NCBI GenBank assembly: GCA_017545365.1 | Contig: JAFWOP010000084.1 | Location: 1 to 9,269 of the forward strand | Direction: 5' to 3' | Length of the DNA: 9,269 bases | DNA from: Bacteroidales bacterium | Lineage (GTDB): Bacteria > Bacteroidota > Bacteroidia > Bacteroidales > P3 | Program-made: the position numbers and the translations under genes | Notes under the pieces: generated by a model | What the model saw: only the letters and a program-made list of their open reading frames with translations | Database searches by the model: none | Told to the model about the DNA's origin: nothing | Part shown: positions 1 through 6,747 of the stretch, one piece after another | Layout of the letters: each line of letters starts with the position of its first letter | Numbering within the stretch: the stretch's first letter is position 1

Positions 1-290
1 AGCGAGGGTAGTACCAGCGCAAAGGTGGCAGTAGCAGAACCTAATACCGCCATTGGCATAGAAAAGCCTGCATTCTTGACGGCTGTATAGCCACAATAGG
101 TGGCAGAGTTGATGCCGATGGGTCCAGGCGTCATCTGTGAAATGGCCACAATATCCGTAAATTCAGAGGACGACAGCCAGTGCCAATGTTCCACCGTTTC
201 GTTCTGGATAAGCGACAACATACCGTAGCCGCCGCCAAAACCGAACAAGCCTATCTCGAAGAACGTTATGAATAACCAGAAAAAAATCAT
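1..290 (-). CDS. Chromate transporter (CHR) family protein, short-chain, second of a pair; C-terminus beyond the left edge
   Basis: Translating down from the ATG at 288-290 gives 96 open codons before the window ends, so only the N-terminal half is present. Two CHR-family signatures are visible: FEIGLFGFGGGYGM (residues 11-24), a glycine-rich first membrane segment, and QMTPGPIGINSATYCGY (52-68), containing the family PGP-x-x-x-N motif. CHR proteins are inner-membrane anion transporters; characterised members export chromate, but the natural substrate in gut or rumen anaerobes is unknown. The start overlaps the stop of the upstream paralogue as ATGA, with a purine-rich GGGAGAG at 293-299 as a possible ribosome site, which suggests translational coupling. 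Short-chain CHR proteins normally occur as adjacent, non-identical pairs, and that is the arrangement here. Family assignment is firm; substrate is not established. Confidence 0.88.
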   Translation of the reverse strand, partial: MIFFWLFITFFEIGLFGFGGGYGMLSLIQNETVEHWHWLSSSEFTDIVAISQMTPGPIGINSATYCGYTAVKNAGFSMPMAVLGSATATFALVLPS

Positions 291-841
291 AGCTCTCCCT
301 TTTTCACTTTTTCTCTCACTAACCCAATGAAGTACCCGCCAATGCCGGCAGCAATGATAATCCAGATGGGCGACACGCCCATAAGCCATATCAGCAGAGC
401 CGACACGATAGGAATCCAAACGGTAAACCAGTTCAGCCGGCAACTCATAGCCAGCTTGAAGGTCGGTACTGCTATCAATGCTACAACCGCAGGGCGGATG
501 CCTCGGAACATAGCTGCTATCACCTTGTTGTCCTCAAACTGGTGGAAGAACATAGCGATGGCCAGGATGATAATAAACGAGGGTAGGGCAGTACCCAAGG
601 CGGTGGCTATGGCGCCACGCACCTTGTTAAGCTTATAGCCAACGAAAATGCTGATGTTGATGGCGAAGACACCTGGACAGCTCTGGGCAATAGCTATCAG
701 GTCGAGCATCTCTTCCTGTTCTACCCAGTGGCGGCGGTTCACTACCTCTTCCTCAATGATAGGAATCATGGCATATCCACCCCCCAGGGTGAACATGCCA
801 ATCTTAAAGAAGGTGCGGAATGACTCCCAATACAGATTCAC
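287..841 (-). CDS. Chromate transporter (CHR) family protein, short-chain, first of a pair
   Basis: The product is 184 residues, the usual size of a single-domain (short-chain) CHR protein, about half of the long fused type. Visible motifs are FFKIGMFTLGGGYAM (residues 11-25) and AQSCPGVFAINISIFVGYK (52-70). The second has PGV where its partner has PGP, so the two are diverged halves and not a recent duplication. Hydrophobic stretches, for example around residues 75-98 and 117-175, fit several membrane helices, and the tail is lysine-rich (REKVKKGEL). The start is GTG at 839-841 with no clear Shine-Dalgarno sequence, which is common in Bacteroidota. Only 33 bases separate it from the purL stop and no hairpin lies between, so it is probably co-transcribed with purL. 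In Bacillus subtilis a similar pair confers chromate resistance only when both proteins are made; the role here is inferred by family. Confidence 0.88.
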   Translation of the reverse strand: MNLYWESFRTFFKIGMFTLGGGYAMIPIIEEEVVNRRHWVEQEEMLDLIAIAQSCPGVFAINISIFVGYKLNKVRGAIATALGTALPSFIIILAIAMFFHQFEDNKVIAAMFRGIRPAVVALIAVPTFKLAMSCRLNWFTVWIPIVSALLIWLMGVSPIWIIIAAGIGGYFIGLVREKVKKGEL

Positions 842-874
842 TTTCTAAGCGCTATCAAAAATGGGTTACTTCCA

Positions 875-3800
875 CTATTCACTTTTCACTTTCTCCACCC
901 ACTTGCGTGCATTGACGAAAGCTTCAATCCACGGAGTGACCTCGTCCATACGGCGGCGTTCAGGATACCAGGCACACTGCCAGGGGAATATGGCACGCTC
1001 CAGGTGGGGCATCATGCAGAGATGACGGCCGTCCTCAGAGCAGATACCTGCTACGTCGTAGTCAGAACCGTTGGGGTTGGCAGGATATCCGTGATAGTTG
1101 TATTTGGCAATGACGTTGTAGGCACTTTCTGCTTCCGGCAGATGGAACTTTCCTTCTCCGTGAGCTACCCAGAGTCCCAGCTTGTTGCCGCTCAGCGAGC
1201 CAAACATGACGCTGTTGTTCTGGGGAATGGACAGCGAAATGAACTCACTCTCAAACTTGTGACTGTCGTTGTGTAGCATCTTGGCTCCCTTGGCGCCAGT
1301 CAGTCCTAACTCGATCATCAGCTGGCAACCGTTGCAGATGCCCAGCGACAGTGTGTCTTTGCGGGCATAGAACTTGTCGAGGGCTTCTTTGGCCTTGGGG
1401 TTGAAGAGGAAGGCACCAGCCCATCCTTTGGCAGAACCCAAAACGTCAGAGTTGGAGAAACCGCCGCAGAAGACTATCATGTTGATATCTTCCAGTGTCT
1501 CGCGTCCGCTGATGAGGTCGGTCATCATGACATCCTTCACGTCGAAGCCTGCCAGATAGAGACAGTAGGCCATCTCGCGCTCGCCATTGGTTCCCTTCTC
1601 GCGGATAATGGCTGCCTTGATGCCTGTATTCTCCCTGCGGTCGGCAGAGATGCCGTATTGATTCAGCGTGCCTGTGAAGTCGCTGTTGAACTTCATCTCC
1701 AGTGGCTGCTGCTTGTAGTTCGTATAGCGTTCCTGAGCCTTACCGTTGAAGCTCTGCTTGCGATCCAGCAGGTACGAGGTCTTGTACCAGGTATCACGCA
1801 GCGCATCGATGTCAAACGTATGTTCGGTTTCGCCGGCTTTCACTACGATGCTGCGGCTGTCTTCTACCGTATAGCCTATCTTCGCAAAGCCTACGCCCAG
1901 GTCTTCCATGAAGTCCTTGAAATCCATTTTGAACTCGTCGCTCACCTCAATGACGACGCCGGGATTCTCGGCAAACAGCGTTTTCACAATGTCGCCGTCC
2001 TGACAGAGGTCGTGCAGGTTGATGTTCATACCACCCTTGGTGTTGGAGAAGCACATCTCCAGGAGCGTCGTAATCAGTCCGCCTGCCGAAATATCGTGTC
2101 CAGCCATCACCCAGCCTTTCTCTATCAGCTGCTGAACGGCCATGAAGGCATCGGCAAAGTACTCAGCGTTCTTGACTGTCGGAACGTCGCTGCCCACCTT
2201 ACCAAGACTCTGGGCAAAGGCAGAACCGCCTAAGCGCTGCTCGTCGAACGAGAAGTCTATATGGTAGAGTGAGGCGTGTTTGTCGTTCACGACAACAGGA
2301 CTGACAACCTTGCGAATGTCAGAAACCTCGCCGCCGGCGCTGACGATGACCGTTCCCGGGGAGATGATCTTGTCGCCATTGGGATACTGCTGGGTCAGCG
2401 AGAGCGAGTCCTTGCCCGTTGGTACGTTGATGTGCAGCTCGCAGCAGAAGTCAGACAAAGCCTTGACGCCGGCATAGAGACGGGCGTCCTCGCCTTCCTG
2501 ACTGCGGCAGGGCCACATCCAGTTGGCTGACAGGGATATCGACTCCATACCCTCGGCCAAAGGTGCCCAGACGATGTTGGTCAGCGCTTCGGCTACAGAG
2601 AGGACGCTGCCAGCCTCGGGTGAGGCAAGTCCGGCTTGCGGAGCGTGTCCTATGGCTGTGGCAATACCCTTGCGGCCGCGATAGTCGAGTGCCACAACAC
2701 CACAGTCGCTCAAGGGCAGCTGTATTTCTCCCTGACACTGCTGGCGGGCAATCTTGCCCGTTACGGAACGGTCAACTTTGTTGGTCAGCCAGTCCTTGCA
2801 GGCAACGGCCTCGAGCTGCAGCACGCGCTGCAGGTATTCGTCAAGTTTGTCCTGCGTGTAGGTTACGTTCTCATACTGGTGTTCCACCGTCTGGTCTCTC
2901 ATGATGGTCTTGGGCGAGTGACCGAACATCTGGGCAACGTCCAAGTCGAAAGGCTTGACGCCATCGCCCTGCTTGAAGGAGAAGTGGGCGTCGCCTGTGG
3001 TCTCACCGACAACGTACATCGGAGCGCGCTCGCGTTCTGCAATTTTCTGTACGTGCTCAATATGCTTTTCGTCGATGAGCAGACCCATGCGCTCCTGACT
3101 CTCATTGGCAATGATCTCTTTGGCGGAGAGCGTCTGGTCACCGATAGGCAACTTGGTCATATCAATCTCGCCGCCGCATTCCTCAACAAGTTCTGAGAGG
3201 CAGTTCAGGTGGCCGGCACTACCGTGATCGTGAATGCTGACCACAGGGTTGCTGTCTTCCTCGCAGAGGGCGCGCACCAGGTTGTAGGCACGCTTCTGCA
3301 TCTCGGGGTTGGCACGCTGGATGGCGTTCAGCTCAATGCCGTTGCTGTAGCGGCCGGTATCGACTGACGACACAGAACCACCGCCCAGTCCGATGCGATA
3401 GTTGTCGCCACCGACGACGACTACCTTGTTGCCCTTCTGGGGTTTCTTCTTCAGGCAGTCGCGCTTGGTGCCGTAGCCCACGCCGCCAGCCAGCATGATG
3501 ACTTTGTCGTAGGCATATTTGGTCTTGTCTGCTGCCGTGCTGTCAGCTTGGCTCTCCTGATGTTCAAACGTCAGTACAGAACCGCAGATGAGCGGCTGGC
3601 CAAACTTGTTTCCAAAGTCCGATGCACCGTTCGAGGCCTTGATGAGTATCTGCTCTGGGGTCTGATAGAGCCACTTGCGGGCGGGCATCAGTTCCTCCCA
3701 GTCGCGGCTGTCGTCCTTGATGCGGGGATAGGCCGTCATATAGACTGCCGTACCAGCGATGGGCCATGAGCCCACACCGCCGCCCATACGGTCGCGGATT

Positions 3801-4603
3801 TCACCGCCTGTACCTGTTGCAGCGCCATTGAACGGCTCAACGGTAGTGGGGAAGTTGTGCGTCTCAGCCTTCAGCGAGATGACACTCTCGATGTCCTTGA
3901 TGCGGAAATAGTCTGAGGTCGACTGGTCGGCAGGTGCAAACTGCTCCACAACAGGACCGCTGGCGAAGGCAACGTTGTCCTTGTAGGCTGAAAGTATTTT
4001 GTTGGGATTCTCCTGAGTCGTTTTCTTGATCATCTGGAAGAGGCTCGATTCCATTTCTTTCCCGTCGATGATGAAGGTGCCGCCGAATATCTTGTGACGG
4101 CAGTGCTCAGAGTTGATCTGTGCAAAGCCGAAGATTTCAGAATCGGTCAGCGGACGGCCGTTCTGCTTTTCTATCTTGTGCAGGTATTCTATCTCCTCCG
4201 GACTCAGGGCAAGACCTTCCTGCTCGTTGTATTCTTCCAGATTGTCCACATACTTGATAGGCTCTGGCTGGATGTTAATGGTAAAGATGTCCTGGTTCAG
4301 GCCGTTGTACATGCGTTGCAGCATGGGGTCGTGTTCTGCTTCCTCTGAGGCTACGGGGAAGTACTCCTCGATGCGCAGGATGCCGCTGATGCCCATGTTC
4401 TGGGTTATCTCGACGGCATTGGTTGACCAGGGGGTGACCATTTCGCGGCGCGGTCCGACATAATAGCCTGCCAGCTTCTCGTCCTTCAGCAGCTCGGCCT
4501 CACCGTAAAGCCAGCATAGTTCCTTCACTTCTTGTTCGTTAAGCGGATGATTAGCCTCAGTGGCTATCACGCTCTTCTGGGGGGTCTTGAAAAAGAGAAT
4601 CAT
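875..4603 (-). CDS. purL: Phosphoribosylformylglycinamidine synthase (FGAM synthase, FGAR amidotransferase), long single-chain form
   Basis: This cytosolic enzyme catalyses the fourth step of de novo purine synthesis: FGAR + glutamine + ATP to FGAM + glutamate + ADP + phosphate. At 1242 residues it is the fused large type that does not need separate PurS and PurQ. In order one sees a PurS-like N-terminal region (about 1-130), the linker signature IFGFAQINSEHCRHKIFGG (157-175), the first synthase half with ETHNFPTTVEPFNGAATGTG (247-266) and HDHGSAGH (458-465), the second half with GHDISAGGL (835-843), and a C-terminal glutaminase (about 993-1242). The glutaminase has its nucleophile Cys1090 in GICNGCQ and the His1200/Glu1202 pair in PHLER, so the triad looks intact. 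The ATG at 4601-4603 is the only reasonable start: an in-frame TAG lies three codons upstream (4610-4612), and AGAAGGA sits immediately before the ATG. It heads the probable unit purL-CHR-CHR. Confidence 0.98.
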   Translation of the reverse strand: MILFFKTPQKSVIATEANHPLNEQEVKELCWLYGEAELLKDEKLAGYYVGPRREMVTPWSTNAVEITQNMGISGILRIEEYFPVASEEAEHDPMLQRMYNGLNQDIFTINIQPEPIKYVDNLEEYNEQEGLALSPEEIEYLHKIEKQNGRPLTDSEIFGFAQINSEHCRHKIFGGTFIIDGKEMESSLFQMIKKTTQENPNKILSAYKDNVAFASGPVVEQFAPADQSTSDYFRIKDIESVISLKAETHNFPTTVEPFNGAATGTGGEIRDRMGGGVGSWPIAGTAVYMTAYPRIKDDSRDWEELMPARKWLYQTPEQILIKASNGASDFGNKFGQPLICGSVLTFEHQESQADSTAADKTKYAYDKVIMLAGGVGYGTKRDCLKKKPQKGNKVVVVGGDNYRIGLGGGSVSSVDTGRYSNGIELNAIQRANPEMQKRAYNLVRALCEEDSNPVVSIHDHGSAGHLNCLSELVEECGGEIDMTKLPIGDQTLSAKEIIANESQERMGLLIDEKHIEHVQKIAERERAPMYVVGETTGDAHFSFKQGDGVKPFDLDVAQMFGHSPKTIMRDQTVEHQYENVTYTQDKLDEYLQRVLQLEAVACKDWLTNKVDRSVTGKIARQQCQGEIQLPLSDCGVVALDYRGRKGIATAIGHAPQAGLASPEAGSVLSVAEALTNIVWAPLAEGMESISLSANWMWPCRSQEGEDARLYAGVKALSDFCCELHINVPTGKDSLSLTQQYPNGDKIISPGTVIVSAGGEVSDIRKVVSPVVVNDKHASLYHIDFSFDEQRLGGSAFAQSLGKVGSDVPTVKNAEYFADAFMAVQQLIEKGWVMAGHDISAGGLITTLLEMCFSNTKGGMNINLHDLCQDGDIVKTLFAENPGVVIEVSDEFKMDFKDFMEDLGVGFAKIGYTVEDSRSIVVKAGETEHTFDIDALRDTWYKTSYLLDRKQSFNGKAQERYTNYKQQPLEMKFNSDFTGTLNQYGISADRRENTGIKAAIIREKGTNGEREMAYCLYLAGFDVKDVMMTDLISGRETLEDINMIVFCGGFSNSDVLGSAKGWAGAFLFNPKAKEALDKFYARKDTLSLGICNGCQLMIELGLTGAKGAKMLHNDSHKFESEFISLSIPQNNSVMFGSLSGNKLGLWVAHGEGKFHLPEAESAYNVIAKYNYHGYPANPNGSDYDVAGICSEDGRHLCMMPHLERAIFPWQCAWYPERRRMDEVTPWIEAFVNARKWVEKVKSE

Positions 4604-4636
4604 ATCCTTCTATACCTTATTTGTTGATTTTGTCTG

Positions 4637-4644
4637 CAAAGGTA
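4637..4644 (-). promoter_or_regulatory. Bacteroidota-type -7 promoter element for purL
   Basis: The minus strand reads TACCTTTG, an exact match to the Bacteroidota -7 consensus TAnnTTTG. It ends 33 bases before the purL ATG, so transcription would begin near 4630 and give a leader of roughly 25-30 bases. I do not see a clear TTTG -33 element at the usual distance; the upstream region is A+T-rich instead. The short leader leaves no room for a purine riboswitch, so any control would act at initiation. Confidence 0.7.
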
Positions 4645-4699
4645 CACAATTTATTTGAATATAAGTGCATCTTTTCTCCAATTTAGTTGCGTAATGATT

Positions 4700-4749
4700 A
4701 AAAAATCACTCAAGCCGCCGACATACCTTTCGGGCGGTACATCGGCGGC
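4700..4749 (-). terminator. Imperfect G+C-rich hairpin with downstream T-run, possible terminator
   Basis: Arms at 4714-4727 and 4736-4749 pair as 8 bp, a 2x2 internal mismatch, then 4 bp, around the 8-base loop 4728-4735. Read on the minus strand, a run of six T (4700-4705) follows after an 8-base interval, which is farther than in a textbook intrinsic terminator. It begins 9 bases after the stop of the possible gene remnant at 4759, which suits a terminator belonging to that former gene. It could equally be a backup terminator for cstA or a regulatory structure upstream of purL. Confidence 0.4.
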
Positions 4750-4758
4750 AAATGGGAA

Positions 4759-4935
4759 TCATGGATTTATGTCTGAATCAGCCCTTTTTTTCTTATTGAC
4801 ATTAATCGGCGTGCTTTCAGGGAAAGCGATGCTATAAGCTTTATCAAGGGCTTTCAGGTCAACTTTGTAAAAACTGATGCCCGTCTTGAGAGATACGATA
4901 GCACGGAGCAATTCGCGGTGCTTGCGCGGATAAAG
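4759..4935 (-). pseudogene. Possible 3' remnant of an unrecognised gene (headless open stretch)
   Basis: On the minus strand 58 codons run without a stop to TGA at 4759-4761. The peptide reads like ordinary protein: LYPRKHRELLRAIVSLKTGI, then SFYKVDLKALDKAYSIAFPE, ending RADSDINP. It contains no methionine, and the open frame continues upstream into the 7-bp repeat and the cstA terminator hairpin, where it cannot be genuine coding. A hairpin plus T-run follows the stop. I read this as the possible tail of a decayed gene whose 5' part was lost. I do not recognise a family. The plus strand also holds an open frame over the same bases (ending ARIK at about 4936), so even the coding strand is uncertain, and the stretch may be chance. 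Confidence 0.25.
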
Positions 4936-4938
4936 TGA

Positions 4939-4977
4939 GGGGGCCGATGGGTGAAGGCTGATGGCCGATGGATGATG
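4939..4977 (+). repeat. Degenerate 7-bp tandem repeat (GATGGcC type)
   Basis: Successive heptamers are GGGGGCC, GATGGGT, GAAGGCT, GATGGCC, GATGGAT and a final partial GATG: about five and a half copies of a unit close to GATGGCC. It is intergenic, 7 bp long per unit and therefore out of step with codons, and sits just downstream of the likely cstA terminator. Simple repeats of this kind can arise by strand slippage. No function is evident. Confidence 0.7.
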
Positions 4978-4983
4978 TAAGAC

Positions 4984-5026
4984 AAAGAGGGCTGACAGAC
5001 TACGTAAGTGCTGCCAGTCCTCTTTT
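4984..5026 (-). terminator. Long hairpin, probable cstA terminator (bidirectional in form)
   Basis: The arms AAAGAGGGCTG (4984-4994) and CAGTCCTCTTT (5015-5025) pair over 11 bp with one G-U. The stem continues inward after a mismatch as CAG/CTG and ACT/AGT around the loop ACGTA (5002-5006). The hairpin starts 56 bases beyond the cstA stop on the minus strand, where CCCTCTTTGTCTT gives a modest U-rich tail. On the plus strand the tail TCTTTTATAATT is at least as good, so it could stop transcription both ways. No plus-strand gene ends here, so the cstA role is favoured. Confidence 0.7.
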
Positions 5027-5081
5027 ATAATTAGCAGATGAATGATTTATCGTTGTTTAATGGAAGGCGAGATGATGCTTT

Positions 5082-6545
5082 TTATTGTGCCTTCCTTTTT
5101 TCACGCCTGTACCACACGGCGAACCAGATGCAGGCTACGACGAAACTGGCGGCACCCAAAGGATAGGCGACAGCCTCGGGCAGGCGGAGCGTCTGCTTGG
5201 AGATGAAGAAGAAGGTGGCGCAGACGGTGGTCATGAACAGCGCGGGGATGAGCGTAATCCAGTAGCACTTGCGCTCACGCACCAGGTAGACGGTGATGGC
5301 CCAGAGCGTGAACACCGACAGAGCCTGGTTGGAGAAACCGAAGTACTGCCAGATGGTGTTGAAGCCGTCGGGGTTCTCAATCTGCCAGAAGAGCATAGCA
5401 ATGGATATGGCGAACATCGGGAAGCAGATGAGGAGTCGCTTCGGAATGGGCCGCTGGTCCATCTTGAGCCACTCGGCTACAATGAGGCGGCCTGAGCGGA
5501 AAGCGGTGTCGCCGGAGGTAATCGGGGCTGCTACTACACCGAGCATAGCCAGAATGGCGCCAGCCACGCCGAGCCAGTCGTTGCAGACGAGATGGACTAC
5601 GGCAGGAGCAGAGGTGTAGAATCCCTTCTCGGCGGCTGCTATCAGCTCGTAGCCGGGAGCGGGTTCGCCGTAGAAGAACCACGAGGCTACCGTTGCCCAG
5701 ATGAGGGCCACAATGCCTTCGGTAATCATGGCTCCGTAGAAGATGCGACGTCCCATGCGCTCGTCCTTCACGCAGCGCGACATCAGCGGGCTCTGTGTCC
5801 CGTGGAAGCCGGAGATGGCACCACAGGCGATGGTGATGAACAGGGCGGGGAAGATGTTGTCGGTCCACTTTTCGGGCTCCGCAGCGGCACCCATGTTGTA
5901 GAAGTTGGTCCAAAGCTCAGGGATAGTGGGCCAGTGCAGGAAGAGCCACACCATCAGCGCGCCAGCCATAAACAGCAGCGAGAAGGCGAAGAGCGGATAG
6001 ACCTTGCCGATGATCTTGTCGATGGGCAGCATGGTGGCGATGACGTAATAGGCGAAGATGATGATGACCCACATGTAGGTGCTGCCGCCTATGCTGTGAA
6101 GTATTTCAGCGGGACTGTACACGAACACCGTGCCCACCATGATGAGCAGCAGTACGGTGAACACCAGCATGACGTTCTTGGTGCCCTTGCCCAGGTAGTG
6201 ACCGATCATCTCGGGCAGTCCGGCACCATCGTGGCGCATGGAGAGCATACCGCTCATATAGTCGTGGACGGCGCCGGCAAAGATGCAGCCGAAGACTATC
6301 CACAGATAGGCCGAGGGTCCGAACTTGGCACCCATGATGGCACCGAAGATGGGGCCCGTGCCTGCGATGTTCAGGAACTGGATCATGAAGATCTTCCACG
6401 AGGGAAGCACGATGTAGTCGATACCGTCTGCTTTGGCCACAGCGGGGGTTACGCGGTCGTCGGGGCCGAATACCCGCTCAACGAAACGGCCGTAAAGTTT
6501 GTAACCGATAATAAGAGCCACGAGGCTCAGGGTAAATGTAATCAT
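5082..6545 (-). CDS. cstA: Carbon starvation protein CstA-family transporter, compact form
   Basis: This is an integral inner-membrane protein of the CstA family, whose characterised members take up peptides or pyruvate. Family signatures are clear: FLNIAGTGPIFGAIMGAKFG (residues 57-76), GAVHDYMSGMLSMRHDGAG (91-109), CGAISGFHGTQSP (241-253), ITSGDTAFRSGRL (342-354) and YFGFSNQALSVFTLW (401-415). Hydrophobic segments recur from residue 1 to the end, with a basic tail (YRREKRKAQ). At 487 residues it is much shorter than the roughly 700-residue E. coli CstA; compact versions are usual in Bacteroidota, and no frame break is visible. The ATG at 6543-6545 is supported by an in-frame TAA six codons upstream; no Shine-Dalgarno sequence is visible. 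It has its own -7 element and a 3' hairpin, so it is probably monocistronic. Substrate is not decided by the sequence. Confidence 0.93.
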   Translation of the reverse strand: MITFTLSLVALIIGYKLYGRFVERVFGPDDRVTPAVAKADGIDYIVLPSWKIFMIQFLNIAGTGPIFGAIMGAKFGPSAYLWIVFGCIFAGAVHDYMSGMLSMRHDGAGLPEMIGHYLGKGTKNVMLVFTVLLLIMVGTVFVYSPAEILHSIGGSTYMWVIIIFAYYVIATMLPIDKIIGKVYPLFAFSLLFMAGALMVWLFLHWPTIPELWTNFYNMGAAAEPEKWTDNIFPALFITIACGAISGFHGTQSPLMSRCVKDERMGRRIFYGAMITEGIVALIWATVASWFFYGEPAPGYELIAAAEKGFYTSAPAVVHLVCNDWLGVAGAILAMLGVVAAPITSGDTAFRSGRLIVAEWLKMDQRPIPKRLLICFPMFAISIAMLFWQIENPDGFNTIWQYFGFSNQALSVFTLWAITVYLVRERKCYWITLIPALFMTTVCATFFFISKQTLRLPEAVAYPLGAASFVVACIWFAVWYRREKRKAQ

Positions 6546-6603
6546 GTCGTATTTTGCAGTTTATAATTTGCTCATGATGTCGCGTCTAGCACGGAATCGG
6601 ACG

Positions 6604-6611
6604 CAAAGGTA
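6604..6611 (-). promoter_or_regulatory. Bacteroidota-type -7 promoter element for cstA
   Basis: The minus strand reads TACCTTTG, the same octamer as upstream of purL and an exact TAnnTTTG match. It lies 58 bases before the cstA ATG, giving an expected leader of about 50 bases. No sharp TTTG is seen at -33; the nearest resemblance is a TTTC in an A+T-rich stretch. It points away from the mdh promoter in the same intergenic region. Confidence 0.68.
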
Positions 6612-6673
6612 CGTATTTATGATGAAATAGGACTGTGGAACTTGTTTAATAATGTTTAAATTGTCATTTCAGG

Positions 6674-6704
6674 CTTGGGGTTTGCGAAAAAATTCGTATC
6701 TTTG
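6674..6704 (+). promoter_or_regulatory. Bacteroidota-type promoter (-33/-7) for mdh
   Basis: The -7 element TATCTTTG at 6697-6704 matches TAnnTTTG. A -33-like CTTG at 6674-6677 is separated from it by 19 bases, the expected spacing; a full TTTG at 6681-6684 is present too but only 12 bases away, which is short. Transcription would start near 6711, about 37 bases before the mdh ATG. Its -7 element is about 85 bases from the divergent cstA -7 element, so a single bound regulator could affect both. Confidence 0.72.
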
Positions 6705-6732
6705 CAAGCAATTGATACTTAGAACAACTAAT

Positions 6733-6738
6733 AAAGGA
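6733..6738 (+). promoter_or_regulatory. Shine-Dalgarno sequence that fixes the mdh start
   Basis: AAAGGA ends 9 bases before the ATG at 6748. An in-frame ATG exists at 6652, but that would place the promoter inside the coding sequence and add 32 residues unlike the family, so 6748 is the chosen start. Confidence 0.75.
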
Positions 6739-6747
6739 CAAAAGATT

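Larger units (their letters stand above)
4604..5081. other. 478-base gene-poor gap between purL and cstA
   Basis: Both flanking genes run on the minus strand. Going from cstA toward purL the gap holds a long hairpin that probably terminates cstA (4984-5025), a degenerate 7-bp tandem repeat (4939-4977), a 58-codon open stretch without a start codon (4759-4935, minus), a G+C-rich imperfect hairpin followed by a T-run (4700-4749), and the purL promoter (4637-4644). No tRNA, riboswitch or complete gene is evident. The mix of tandem repeat, headless open frame and second hairpin suggests remains of a lost gene, which is inference. Confidence 0.6.

Noticed and set aside
2636..3196. 186-codon plus-strand frame (and several others) opposite purL
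   Set aside because: Antisense to the conserved synthase domains, with no recognisable motif or ribosome site; shadow of purL codon bias.
4604..4636. Purine riboswitch ahead of purL
   Set aside because: The predicted leader is only about 25-30 bases and contains no aptamer-like structure.
4655..4837. 60-codon plus-strand frame in the cstA-purL gap
   Set aside because: It spans the G+C-rich hairpin at 4714-4749, has no ribosome site or TAnnTTTG promoter, and its sequence suggests no family. A chance frame is more likely.
5592..6566. 324-codon open frame on the plus strand, opposite cstA
   Set aside because: It lies wholly antisense to a gene with clear CstA motifs. Its translation is rich in His, Gly and Asp with no family signature or membrane pattern, as expected of a shadow frame in G+C-rich coding DNA.
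6652..6747. Upstream in-frame ATG extending mdh by 32 residues
   Set aside because: The extension contains the -7 promoter element at 6697-6704 and lacks family similarity; the AAAGGA site supports the ATG at 6748.
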